Source: Amycolatopsis mediterranei (GTDB lineage: Bacteria; Actinomycetota; Actinomycetes; Mycobacteriales; Pseudonocardiaceae). From it: a stretch of DNA of 64,000 nt. This document shows positions 35,093 to 42,574 of this stretch, piece after piece (position 1 is the stretch's first letter; each line of letters begins with the position of its first letter). Made by a program: the position numbers and the translations under genes. The notes below the pieces were generated by a model that saw nothing but the letters and a program-made list of their open reading frames with translations, had not been told where the DNA came from and ran no database searches. The DNA is taken from positions 1,175,833 through 1,239,832 of the forward strand of contig NZ_CP100416.1 in assembly GCF_026017845.1 (NCBI RefSeq), in the 5' to 3' direction.

Positions 35093-36460
35093 TTAGACCA
35101 CCAGCGACAGCGGCAGGATCAGCGCGATGGCGACCACCGAGATGAGCGTCTCCATCACCGACCAGCTCTTCAGCGTCTGCCCGACCGACAGCCCGAAGTA
35201 CTCCTTGACCAGCCAGAACCCGGCGTCGTTGACGTGCGAGAAGAAGAGCGACCCGGCGCCGATCGCCAGCACCAGCAGCGCGCTGTGGGACGGGTCCATG
35301 CCCGCGGCCAGCGGGGCCACGATGCCCGCCGCCGAGACGGTCGCGACCGTGGCCGAGCCCGTTGCCAGCCGGATCGCCACCGCGACCAGCCAGCCGAGGA
35401 GCAGCGGCGACAGGTTCGCGTCCTTGGCCAGGCCGGTGATGACGTCGCCGACCCCGGCGTCGACCAGGGTCTGCTTGAACCCGCCGCCCGCGCCGACGAT
35501 GAGGATGATCCCGGCGATCGGGCCGAGCGACTCACCGACCACAGTGGACAGCCTCTCCCGGCCGAGCCCGGCCGGGCGGCCGAGCAGGACCATGCCCACC
35601 AGGACCGCGGCGAGCAGCGCGATCAGCGGGTCGCCGACGAAGTCGAGGATCTTGCGGGCCTGGCTGTCCTTGGCCAGCAGGATGTCCGACAGTGCTTTCG
35701 CGAGCATGAGTACGACCGGCAGCAGCACCGTCGTGAGCGTCGCCGCGAAGCTCGGGCGCGGTTTGTCCGTGTCGGCGCGTTCCGGGATCAGCCGCTCCGG
35801 CGGGGCGGCGTCCGGCACCAGCCGGGCCGCGAGCTTGCCGAACAGCGGACCCGCGACGACCAGCGTCGGAATGCCGACGAGCAGGCCGAACGCCAGCGTG
35901 ATCCCGACGTTCGCGTTCAGCGCGCCGGCCGCGGCGAGCGGACCCGGGTGCGGCGGGACCAGCCCGTGCAGCACCGAAAGCCCGGCGAGCGCCGGTATGC
36001 CCAGCAGCATCAACGGTTTCCCGGTGCGCTTGGCCGCGAGCAGCACCACCGGGATGAGCATGACGAGCCCGATCTCGAAGAACATCGGGAGCCCGATCAG
36101 GGCGGCCACCAGCGCCATCGCCCACGGGAGCGCGCCGCCGCGGGCCTTGCCGAGCACGGTGTCGACGATCTGGTCGGCGCCGCCGGAGTCGGCCAGCAGC
36201 TTGCCGAGCATCGCGCCGAGGGCGATCAGGATGCCGACGGACGCGACCGTGCTGCCGACGCCGGTCGTGAAGCTCTTCAACAGTTTGTCGACCGGCATCC
36301 CGGCGGTCAGCCCGAGCACGAGCGAACCGAGCACCAGCGACAGGAACGGGTGCAGCTTCACCTTCGTGATCAGCACGACGATGACGGCGATCGCGACGAC
36401 GGTCGCGATGATCAGGCGCGTGTCGTGGCCGGTCCAGCCGGCGGCGAGGACGGCGTTCAC
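35093..36460 (-). CDS. gntP: Gluconate/H+ symporter, GntP family
   Basis: A 455-residue transporter with about twelve TM segments. Family features include KVKLHPFLSLVLGSLVLGL near the N-terminus, GLPMFFEIGLVMLIPVVL, the VPPHPGPLAAA loop near 165-175 and the C-terminal FFSHVNDAGFWLVKEY. It imports gluconate or a related sugar acid for the kinase next to it. The GTG start at 36460 overlaps the gntK stop (GTGA), so the order is gntK then gntP in one operon. Confidence 0.92.
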   Translation of the reverse strand: MNAVLAAGWTGHDTRLIIATVVAIAVIVVLITKVKLHPFLSLVLGSLVLGLTAGMPVDKLLKSFTTGVGSTVASVGILIALGAMLGKLLADSGGADQIVDTVLGKARGGALPWAMALVAALIGLPMFFEIGLVMLIPVVLLAAKRTGKPLMLLGIPALAGLSVLHGLVPPHPGPLAAAGALNANVGITLAFGLLVGIPTLVVAGPLFGKLAARLVPDAAPPERLIPERADTDKPRPSFAATLTTVLLPVVLMLAKALSDILLAKDSQARKILDFVGDPLIALLAAVLVGMVLLGRPAGLGRERLSTVVGESLGPIAGIILIVGAGGGFKQTLVDAGVGDVITGLAKDANLSPLLLGWLVAVAIRLATGSATVATVSAAGIVAPLAAGMDPSHSALLVLAIGAGSLFFSHVNDAGFWLVKEYFGLSVGQTLKSWSVMETLISVVAIALILPLSLVV

Positions 36461-36954
36461 GCGTGCTCCCGGAAGGCGGTGAGCGCGGCTTCGGTGATCT
36501 CTTCCGGAGTGCCGCCGGTGTTGTCGAAGACGGCGCCGGCCTCGTCCGGCTCGAGGGGTTCGAGATCGGCGAGCTGCGAGTCCAGCAGCGACACCGGCAT
36601 GAAGTGCCCGGTGCGGGTCTTCATCCGCTCGGCCAGCAGCGCGCGGTCGCCCTGCAGGTGGGCGAACCAGACGTCGCCTCCGGTGCGCAGCACGTCGCGG
36701 TACCGGCGCTTGAGCGCGGACGACGTCACGACGCCGCCGGAGTCCCGGTGCTCGCGGATCCAGCCGGCGATGGCCTCGAGCCAGGGCGCGCGGTCTTCGT
36801 CGGTCAGCGGCGTGCCGGCGGTCATCCTGTCGATGTTGGCCTTCGGATGGAACGTGTCCGCTTCCGCGTACTCGACGCCGAGGGCCGCGGCGAGCGCCGT
36901 GCCGATCGTCGTCTTCCCGGAGCCTGACACCCCCATCACCACGATGACGGTCAT
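36457..36954 (-). CDS. gntK: Gluconokinase
   Basis: A 165-residue P-loop kinase (MGVSGSGKTTIG at residues 6-17; FHPKANIDRMTAGTPLTDED; SSALKRRYRDVLR) that phosphorylates gluconate to 6-phosphogluconate for the pentose-phosphate pathway. The start ATG at 36954 follows GGAGGTGCGG; an in-frame upstream ATG at 36990 would overlap the operator region. It is divergent from the GntR-type regulator, 102 bases away, with twin operator sites between them. Confidence 0.93.
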   Translation of the reverse strand: MTVIVVMGVSGSGKTTIGTALAAALGVEYAEADTFHPKANIDRMTAGTPLTDEDRAPWLEAIAGWIREHRDSGGVVTSSALKRRYRDVLRTGGDVWFAHLQGDRALLAERMKTRTGHFMPVSLLDSQLADLEPLEPDEAGAVFDNTGGTPEEITEAALTAFREHA

Positions 36955-36996
36955 CCGCACCTCCCACTTCGTTGTGCCCAGGCGAGTCAAACTTAA

Positions 36997-37029
36997 AAGT
37001 ACTACTTACTCAAGATGAAGTACTACTTA
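36997..37029. promoter_or_regulatory. Twin AAGTACTACTT operators between gntK and the GntR gene
   Basis: Two copies of the 11-base odd palindrome AAGTA-C-TACTT, each followed by A, occur at 36997-37007 and 37018-37028. Repeat spacing is 21 bases, two helical turns, so both face the same side of the DNA. The surrounding AT-rich stretch is likely the divergent promoter pair. The adjacent GntR/FadR-type regulator is the obvious ligand. This gives gluconate-responsive repression of gntKP and autoregulation (inference). Confidence 0.82.
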
Positions 37030-37056
37030 ATCTAATCAGCAGGCTAGCCTTCGGGG

Positions 37057-37761
37057 GTGAGGCACGAGCAGGTCCTGGACGCCCTGGGTGCGGCGATCGC
37101 GAACGGTTCTCTGGAACCGGGCACCGTGCTGCGGTCGGAAGACCTCCAAGAGCGCTTCGGCGCTTCGCGGACGGTGGCCCGCGAGGTCGTGCGCGTGCTC
37201 GAGACGATGCAGCTGACCAGCAGCAAGCGGCGGGTCGGGGTGATCGTCCGGGAACCGGCGGAGTGGAACCACTACGACCCGCGGCTGATCCGCTGGCAGC
37301 TCGACGGCCCGGCCCGGCCGGCGGCGCTCGCCACCCTGAACGAGCTGCGGTCGGCGATCGAGCCGTGTGCGGCGCGGTTCGCGGCCCTGCGCGCGACGCC
37401 GGAGGAGCGCGGCCGCCTGGGTGCGCTCGGGGAGCGGCTGGCGCGGACGGCCCGGGCGCGCGACCTCCCGGCGTTCCTCGAGTTCGACATCGCCTTCCAC
37501 GACCTGCTGCTCACCGCGTCCCGGAACCCGATGTTCGGGCAGCTGTCCGAGGTCGTCGCGGAGGTGCTCACCGGGCGGACCGGGCACGGCCTGATGCCGC
37601 CGGAGCCGCAGCCCGAGGCCGTGGCGCTGCACGCCGAGGTGGCCGCGGCGGTGGCTGCCGGGGAGGCGGACCGGGCCGAGCGGGCGATGCGCGACATCGT
37701 CGTCCAGGCCCGTGACGAGATCGCCGCCCTGGTGGCCGACGGGGGTCCCGAGGGCGAGTAG
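37057..37761 (+). CDS. gntR: GntR-family regulator (FadR/FCD subfamily) of gluconate genes
   Basis: A 234-residue repressor. The N-terminal winged HTH (LEPGTVLRSEDLQERFGASR, about 19-38, then REVVRVLETMQL) is followed by an FCD effector domain (LRSAIEPCAARFAALRAT, EFDIAFHDLLLTASRNPMF). The DxxxH pattern in the latter is characteristic of FCD metal/ligand sites. The start is GTG. Divergent from gntK-gntP with operator pairs in between, it is predicted to release DNA on binding gluconate or 6-phosphogluconate. Confidence 0.9.
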   Translation: MRHEQVLDALGAAIANGSLEPGTVLRSEDLQERFGASRTVAREVVRVLETMQLTSSKRRVGVIVREPAEWNHYDPRLIRWQLDGPARPAALATLNELRSAIEPCAARFAALRATPEERGRLGALGERLARTARARDLPAFLEFDIAFHDLLLTASRNPMFGQLSEVVAEVLTGRTGHGLMPPEPQPEAVALHAEVAAAVAAGEADRAERAMRDIVVQARDEIAALVADGGPEGE

Positions 37762-37805
37762 CCTCCGCGGGAGAACTGGACTTTTCCTTCCGCCGGGGGG
37801 CACGG

Positions 37806-38696
37806 GTGAGCGCGGCGCGCGCGATCGGACTGGTGTTGGGCGTGGCGGCCGACGGCGCCCTCGGCGACCCCCGCCGCCGCCTGCCGGTGACGGCGTTCCG
37901 CCGGCTCCCACCCCGTTCGGGCGTCCTGGTCGCGGGCGCGGCGGTGCTCGGCGGGGCGGTGCTGGAGCGAGCGGGCCGCGGCCGCCCGGTGCTGCAGGCG
38001 TCGGCGACGGCGGTGACGACGTGGGCGGTCCTCGGCGCGGCGGGCTTGGCCCAGCAGGGCACGGAACTGGCCCGCGACCTGGAGGAGTGCCGCTTCGAGC
38101 CGGCGCGCGCGACACTGTCCGAACTGGACCCCCGGGTGGCCGACGGCCTGGGCGCGATCGCGCTGTCCCGTGCCTCGGTGGAGACGCTGGCGGAGAACAC
38201 GTCCGACGCGGTGGTGGCCCCGCTGGTGTGGGGCGCGCTGGCGGGCGTGCCGGGCCTGCTGGGCGCCCGGGCGGTGAGCTTGCTGCGCCGATCGCGCGCG
38301 GGTCGCCGCGGCCACTGGGCGGTGGATCGGGCCGACGAACTGGTCCACCTGCTGCCCACGCGCGTGGCGGCGGCCTTGACGGTGGTGGCGGCCCCGGTGG
38401 TCGGCGGCTCGGCGGGCGGGGCGTGGCGGGCTTGGCGCCGCGACACGATCGCCCACCCGAGCCCGAACGCGGGCCGCGTGGAGGCGGCGTTCGCCGGTGC
38501 GCTGGAGGTCCGGGTCGGCGGCCGGACGGTGTACCCGCACGGGGTGGCGGAGCTGCCGGTGCTCGGGGTGGGCCGCAACCCGGACGCGGGGCACGTGACG
38601 CGGGCGGTGGAGCTGTCCCGGGTCGTGGGCTGGCTGGCCGGGGCGAGTGCGGTGGTGCTGGCCGCGCTGACGGGCTTCCGGCGCCGGGCTCTGTAA
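37806..38696 (+). CDS. cobD: CobD/CbiB-like adenosylcobinamide-phosphate synthase
   Basis: A 296-residue membrane protein of the CobD/CbiB family, which joins adenosylcobyric acid and an aminopropanol moiety late in cobalamin synthesis. Diagnostic blocks are SVETLAENTSDAVVAPLVWG (near 120-139) and HPSPNAGRVEAAFAGALEVR (near 217-236). The usual N-terminal D..LGDP....HPV motif is weakened to DGALGDPRRRLPV. The start is GTG. No other cobalamin genes and no cobalamin riboswitch lie in the neighbourhood, so this is an isolated member. Confidence 0.87.
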   Translation: MSAARAIGLVLGVAADGALGDPRRRLPVTAFRRLPPRSGVLVAGAAVLGGAVLERAGRGRPVLQASATAVTTWAVLGAAGLAQQGTELARDLEECRFEPARATLSELDPRVADGLGAIALSRASVETLAENTSDAVVAPLVWGALAGVPGLLGARAVSLLRRSRAGRRGHWAVDRADELVHLLPTRVAAALTVVAAPVVGGSAGGAWRAWRRDTIAHPSPNAGRVEAAFAGALEVRVGGRTVYPHGVAELPVLGVGRNPDAGHVTRAVELSRVVGWLAGASAVVLAALTGFRRRAL

Positions 38697-38752
38697 CTCT
38701 CCCGCGTATCGACGAGCGTAGGCAAACGCTTCGCCGAAAACCGGGAGGAACC

Positions 38753-39190
38753 TTGCGGTACAAGCACATGGCGGCCGGCGTGGTCGCCGCGAGCCTGCTC
38801 ACCCTCGTCGTCACCGGGACCGCCGAAGCCAAGGACCGGCGCTGCGGCCCCACCTACGAGCAGGACGGCTTCGGCAGCCTGGGCACGTCGTTCACGCTGA
38901 AGTCCAAGCACGACGACGACGGCCCCGGCGGGTCGTTCGTCGTGGGGGAGGAGTTCGAGATCCACACCAACGTCTCGGGCCAGGTTTGGACCATCACGTT
39001 CGCCGACAACGGCAAGGTCTTCTTCACCGGCGACGACGTCTCGACGACCACGGGGATCCGTGAGCAGCACCCGACCGCCAACCAGCCGGGCGTCACCCAG
39101 CACATGACGGCGGACGCGCTGAACCACACCACGGGCGAGACCATCCACGGCTTCCTGGACGTGCTGCCGGTTCCGCGCTGCGGCGGCTGA
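38753..39190 (+). CDS. Small secreted protein of unknown function
   Basis: I do not recognise this 145-residue protein. A signal peptide is clear: LRYKHMAAGVVAASLLTLVV, then an Ala-rich stretch ending AEA near residue 25. The mature part is hydrophilic, with three cysteines, one at each end of the mature chain (RRCGPT and PRCGG). It is rich in Thr, Asp and Gly, suggesting a small beta domain. TTG at 38753 is chosen because GGGAGGAA lies just upstream. It ends before a stem-loop shared with the convergent gene. Confidence 0.72.
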   Translation: MRYKHMAAGVVAASLLTLVVTGTAEAKDRRCGPTYEQDGFGSLGTSFTLKSKHDDDGPGGSFVVGEEFEIHTNVSGQVWTITFADNGKVFFTGDDVSTTTGIREQHPTANQPGVTQHMTADALNHTTGETIHGFLDVLPVPRCGG

Positions 39191-39195
39191 ACCGC

Positions 39196-39227
39196 CCGCC
39201 GCGGCTGGGGTTCCTCAGCCGCGGCGG
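39196..39227. terminator. Stem-loop between convergent genes
   Basis: A perfect 12-base-pair stem (CCGCCGCGGCTG at 39196-39207 with 39216-39227) has an 8-base loop. It lies between the stop of the secreted protein gene and the convergent PaiB-like gene, and includes the latter's stop codon (39215-39217) at its edge. It likely serves both directions. Confidence 0.7.
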
Positions 39228-39835
39228 CGCAGCTGCGCCAGCGCCGCCGCGTCCAGCGGACCGCCGCGCCCGGCCAGCCGCGTCCCGATCCGTTCGCGGT
39301 CCTCCGCCGTCTTGTTCCCGCCGAACTTGAACTTCGCCCGGACGCCCGTGATCGAGAACTCGATCCCGCGGATCCCCGGCAGCAACCGCCGGTCCGGCTC
39401 GTCCCGGGCGGCGCTCACCGGCGCCCGGGCGCCGTCCGGCTCGAAGTGCCGCAGCTGCTCGTCCAGCAGCGCCGCCTTCGCCGCCGGATCGTCGACCAGC
39501 CGGACGTCCCCTTCGAGCTGCACCGTCGCGTAGTACGACGTCGGCACGCCGTGAGCCGGGTCCGCGGCCGCGTTCCAGTCCGCGCGGATATAGGTGTAGT
39601 CGCCGATCACCGTCAGCAGGGCGCGCGGGTGCTCCTCCAGCAGCGGCCAGATCGGGTTCGGGCGGGCCAGGTGCGTGACGATCGTGCGGTCGCCGTCGAA
39701 CGCGAAGTGCGCCGGCGTCACCACCGGCAGGTCGCGGCCCCGGCCGCCGGCGATCAGCTGGCCGAAGTCGTGCCCGGACAGCCACTCGCGCCACTCCGCG
39801 TCGGAGGTGGCGGCGTCCCACGGGTGGATCAGCAT
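39215..39835 (-). CDS. PaiB-like FMN-binding family protein
   Basis: A 206-residue protein of the FMN-binding split-barrel superfamily (MLIHPWDAATSDAEWREWL; LPVVTPAHFAFDGDRTIVTH; HLARPNPIWPLLEE; GIRGIEFSITGVRAKFKFGG). It is closest in pattern to PaiB, described in Bacillus as a negative regulator of protease and sporulation genes. Its biochemical role here is unclear and it may be a flavin- or heme-binding oxidoreductase. ATG at 39835 is chosen. Confidence 0.8.
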   Translation of the reverse strand: MLIHPWDAATSDAEWREWLSGHDFGQLIAGGRGRDLPVVTPAHFAFDGDRTIVTHLARPNPIWPLLEEHPRALLTVIGDYTYIRADWNAAADPAHGVPTSYYATVQLEGDVRLVDDPAAKAALLDEQLRHFEPDGARAPVSAARDEPDRRLLPGIRGIEFSITGVRAKFKFGGNKTAEDRERIGTRLAGRGGPLDAAALAQLRRRG

Positions 39836-39885
39836 GACCCGAGTATCACCCGGGCAAGTGGCCTCACCGCAGGGCCATTTGCGGC

Positions 39886-40716
39886 CTACTTCTGATGGCC
39901 ACTTTCGGCGAGTTCGTCTTCCGCGAGGATCTCCGCGACGGACTTCCGGCGCGCCGGGTCGTCGGACGCGTCCAGCGCCCCGCCCGGCTTCAGCTCGCGG
40001 ACCGTGAAGTACAGCCAGCCCAGAAGCGCCATCGCGCCGAACGCGATCCACTGCAGCGCGTAGGACAGGAACGGCCCCGAGTCGGTCTGCGGCAGCGGCA
40101 ACGCGCCGAGGACGCCGGGCTGGCCGACGTCGAGCTGGAAGTACCCCGGCCGGATGTCGAGCCCGCTCGCCCGCGCGACCACCCGGGAGTCGACGACGTA
40201 GCTCTGCAGCCGGCCGCCGGTCGAGGCGTCGGCGAAGGCGTCACGGTTCTTCGGGTCGGTCTCGTCGGCGCGCACCCGCGCGGTGACCTGCACGGTCCCG
40301 GCCGGCGGCGGCGCGAACGGCAGCGCGCCGGACTTGCTGTCCAGCCGGACGTACCCGCGGTCGATCAGCACGACCGTGCCGTCGGTGGTCCGCATCGGCG
40401 TCAGCACCTCGTACGCGCCTTCGCCCTGGACGGTCCGCAGCCGTGCGACGACCTCCTTGTCGGCCAGGTACTGGCCGGTGACGGTGACGAGGTGCCACTC
40501 GGTGTACCGGCCGGGCACGCTCCCGGGCGGCAGCAGCTGCGCCAGCGGCACCGGCGCCGCGGTGAACGACGTCTCGAGCGCGGAGTTCTGCTGCTCGCGC
40601 TCGGCGTTGCGGCTGAACTGCCAGGGCGAGAGCAGCGTGAAGCAGCAGATGGCGAAGGTGAACACCACCGCCGTCAGAGCCAGCCACCCGGGCCGGAGCA
40701 GGAACCGCAACCGCAC
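39886..40716 (-). CDS. SURF1-family cytochrome oxidase assembly protein
   Basis: A 276-residue protein with an N-terminal TM (LALTAVVFTFAICCFTLLSP, about 12-31) and a C-terminal TM (ALQWIAFGAMALLGWLYFTV, near 221-240). The SURF1 signatures between them are WQFSRNAER, TGQYLADKEVVA and VLIDRGYVR. SURF1 supports assembly of heme-copper cytochrome oxidase in the membrane. The cytoplasmic tail is charged. The gene lies between the PaiB-like and phosphatase genes in the same orientation, but the gaps of about 50 bases leave operon status open. Confidence 0.9.
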   Translation of the reverse strand: MRLRFLLRPGWLALTAVVFTFAICCFTLLSPWQFSRNAEREQQNSALETSFTAAPVPLAQLLPPGSVPGRYTEWHLVTVTGQYLADKEVVARLRTVQGEGAYEVLTPMRTTDGTVVLIDRGYVRLDSKSGALPFAPPPAGTVQVTARVRADETDPKNRDAFADASTGGRLQSYVVDSRVVARASGLDIRPGYFQLDVGQPGVLGALPLPQTDSGPFLSYALQWIAFGAMALLGWLYFTVRELKPGGALDASDDPARRKSVAEILAEDELAESGHQK

Positions 40717-40765
40717 CCCACCACGGTAGCCCGTGCCCTCGGCCGGCCCTCGCGGGCTGTGACCT

Positions 40766-41227
40766 CTACCCCTGCGAACGCACCCAATCCAGCAAACCGG
40801 GCACGGCGCTCTCGATCATGCCGAGGACGTCTTCGAAGCCGTCGTCGCCGCCGTAGTAGGGGTCCGGGACCTCGGCGCCCTCGGGTGCCGACGGGTCGAA
40901 CGAACGCAGCAGCCGCACCTTCGCCGGGTCCTCGACCCGCGCCCGCAGGAACTCGAGGTGCCCTTCGTCGGCGGCCAGCAGCAGATCGGCGGCGAGGTCC
41001 TCGTCGGACACCTCGGAAGCGACGTGGGAGGTCGGGTAGCCGTGCGCCTTCAGCGTCGCGCGGGCGCGCTTGTCGGCGGGCTCCCCGGCGTGCCACGGAC
41101 CGGTCCCGGCGCTGGTCACGCGCACGGAGTCACCAAGCCCGGCGTCGTCGAGCCGGGCCCGGAACACCAGCTCGGCCATCGGGGAGCGGCAGATGTTGCC
41201 GGAGCAGACGAAGACGATGTGCGTCAC
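40766..41227 (-). CDS. Low-molecular-weight protein-tyrosine phosphatase
   Basis: A 153-residue cytosolic phosphatase. The catalytic P-loop CSGNICRS is at residues 8-15, and the general acid loop is PDPYYGGDDGFEDV near 121-134. VTSAGTGPWHAGEPAD is the other family block. It dephosphorylates tyrosine residues; relatives include mycobacterial PtpA. The ATG start is 116 bases from the divergent microprotein gene. No tyrosine kinase gene is nearby. Confidence 0.93.
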   Translation of the reverse strand: MTHIVFVCSGNICRSPMAELVFRARLDDAGLGDSVRVTSAGTGPWHAGEPADKRARATLKAHGYPTSHVASEVSDEDLAADLLLAADEGHLEFLRARVEDPAKVRLLRSFDPSAPEGAEVPDPYYGGDDGFEDVLGMIESAVPGLLDWVRSQG

Positions 41228-41300
41228 GCGCCGAGCGTAACCACCGGGTTCACCCCGTCACCCGCCCGCTCGGCGGTATCCGCGGCCCGCGCCGCTCACT

Positions 41301-41336
41301 TAGCGTCGATCGGGCGAGGACGCGAACCGGAAGGAG
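41301..41336 (+). promoter_or_regulatory. Putative -10 box and strong ribosome-binding site of the microprotein gene
   Basis: TAGCGT (41301-41306) fits the TANNNT -10 consensus, although no clear -35 is present. AAGGAG (41331-41336) is an ideal Shine-Dalgarno sequence 7 bases before the ATG at 41344. This is the best ribosome-binding site in the neighbourhood and the main reason to treat the tiny frame as a real gene. Confidence 0.6.
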
Positions 41337-41343
41337 AGCGATC

Positions 41344-41406
41344 ATGCACGGGTGCTGCTCGAAGTGCACCGGCCAGGGCTGCGGCTGCTGCGGCAACTGC
41401 AACTGA
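41344..41406 (+). CDS. Cysteine-rich 20-residue microprotein
   Basis: The frame encodes MHGCCSKCTGQGCGCCGNCN: 7 cysteines and 1 histidine in 20 residues, spaced CCxxC and CxCCxxC. An ideal AAGGAG ribosome-binding site precedes it and a strong hairpin follows, so it looks like a complete stand-alone gene rather than a leader peptide. The next gene downstream is on the opposite strand. The Cys density suggests binding of Zn, Cu or an Fe-S cluster (a minimal metallothionein-like chelator), or a redox or sensing role. I know no named family. It could also be a chance frame, but the signals on both sides argue against that. Confidence 0.65.
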   Translation: MHGCCSKCTGQGCGCCGNCN

Positions 41407-41414
41407 CCGGACCC

Positions 41415-41448
41415 GGCGCCCGCGGCGGCCTGCTGCCGCCGGGGCGCC
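41415..41448 (+). terminator. Stem-loop after the microprotein gene
   Basis: GGCGCCC (41415-41421) pairs with GGGCGCC (41442-41448), and GGCGGC with GCCGCC inside it, around a short loop with a small bulge. It begins 8 bases after the microprotein stop and ends before the convergent gene stop at 41461, so it can end transcription from both sides. Confidence 0.75.
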
Positions 41449-41460
41449 TCCCACCTCGGA

Positions 41461-41883
41461 TCAGGGGTGGTAGTACTCCGCGATCCGGGTGACCACGTCG
41501 TCCTTCACCGTGATCTTGACCGCGTCCAGGCTGTCCGGGGTGGCCGCCAGGAACTCGGCGCGGGTGCACGGGTGGGAGCCGGTGCCGTCGAGGCCGGTCG
41601 CGAGGCCCGCGGCTGCTGACACGCACCAGCTCCCGACGGCCGTGAAGATCTGCACGTCCCCGGCCAGGACCGCCTGGTGCGCGGTGCCCGGGACCCGTTC
41701 GGCGCTGCTGCCGTTCTCCTCGGCCTTGACGAACCGGGCGTCCGTCCACTCCACCCGGCCGTCCGGGTGGATCGCCGTGACGATCCCGTCCGCCGCCGCA
41801 CCGTCGTCCAGCACGAACGCGCCGGCCGTGACCAGCACTGCGGCCGACACGGCCGCGGCGATCATCCACTTCGTCCTCGTCAC
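41461..41883 (-). CDS. Hypothetical exported protein
   Basis: I do not recognise this 140-residue protein. The N-terminus is a signal or membrane anchor (MIAAAVSAAVLVTAGAFVL, about 7-25) with no lipobox. The mature part has two cysteines (GSWCVSAAAG and HPCTRAEF) that could form a disulphide. A C-terminal block (LDAVKITVKDDVVTRIAEYY) looks like a SnoaL/NTF2-type or DUF-like beta strand pair. ATG start; no close operon partners. Confidence 0.68.
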   Translation of the reverse strand: MTRTKWMIAAAVSAAVLVTAGAFVLDDGAAADGIVTAIHPDGRVEWTDARFVKAEENGSSAERVPGTAHQAVLAGDVQIFTAVGSWCVSAAAGLATGLDGTGSHPCTRAEFLAATPDSLDAVKITVKDDVVTRIAEYYHP

Positions 41884-41961
41884 GCCGTATCGGACGCGCG
41901 TGGGGGACCCCGGTTGCCCAGGCCCGCGCGGGCGGCTCGCCGATGGCCGGGAGGGTGGTGG

Positions 41962-42543
41962 CTACCCGGCGTGGCCCTGGTGCGCCGAACAGGTCACCGA
42001 GGTCGCTTCGGCGAGGGCGTGCGCGTGCAGGGCGTCGAACCGGTGGAAGCCGTCCGCGATGCCCGCCGCCACCAACTGGCGGATCGGGCACGAGCGGGCC
42101 GCTCGCGCCGCGGTCGTCGCCGCCAGCTCCGTCAGCAGGCCCGTGTTGAGCCCGTCGATGACCGGGCGGATCTGCCCGAGGTCGGGGCGGGTCGCCGGCG
42201 CCTGTGCGGGGTGTGCGTCCCAGCGGGCGTAGAGGCCGTGCTGCACCAGCTTGTTCGCCTCGATCTGGGCGCGGAAGAACCGCACCGCGTCCGCCGGGTC
42301 GAGGCCGAGGCCGGGGGCGCGCGCCGCCACCGAGTCGTAGATCTGCTGCTCCCGCACCGGGTCGTCGATCGGCGACGGCGTGCCGTACTTGGCCGCGGCC
42401 ACCTGGTCGGCGATCGCCACCCGCTGTGCCGCCAGGTCGGTGAGCCGCCACAACGACGTTCCCGACGCCGAAGCGGGGGCCGCGAAGAGCAGGGAGCCGG
42501 CGAGGACCGCTGTCACCGTGACGAGCCAGGACCGAAGGCGCAT
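41962..42543 (-). CDS. Secreted chorismate mutase (AroQ gamma class)
   Basis: A 193-residue exported enzyme that converts chorismate to prephenate outside the cytoplasm. The signal peptide ends near APASASG (about residue 27). The all-helical domain shows LTDLAAQRVAIADQVAAAKY, PIDDPVREQQIYDSVAARA and FFRAQIEANKLVQHGLYARW, matching the M. tuberculosis secreted enzyme. Two cysteines (RSCPI and VTCSAH) may form the usual disulphide. The ATG at 42543 is chosen. It is divergent from the Nif3-like gene. The role of secreted chorismate mutase remains unsettled in general. Confidence 0.9.
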   Translation of the reverse strand: MRLRSWLVTVTAVLAGSLLFAAPASASGTSLWRLTDLAAQRVAIADQVAAAKYGTPSPIDDPVREQQIYDSVAARAPGLGLDPADAVRFFRAQIEANKLVQHGLYARWDAHPAQAPATRPDLGQIRPVIDGLNTGLLTELAATTAARAARSCPIRQLVAAGIADGFHRFDALHAHALAEATSVTCSAHQGHAG

Positions 42544-42574
42544 GGCTTCGGACGGTACATGCGAAAATCGCCGC

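Noticed and set aside
37762..37805. Cobalamin riboswitch upstream of cobD
   Set aside because: Only 44 bases are available and no B12-box is present.
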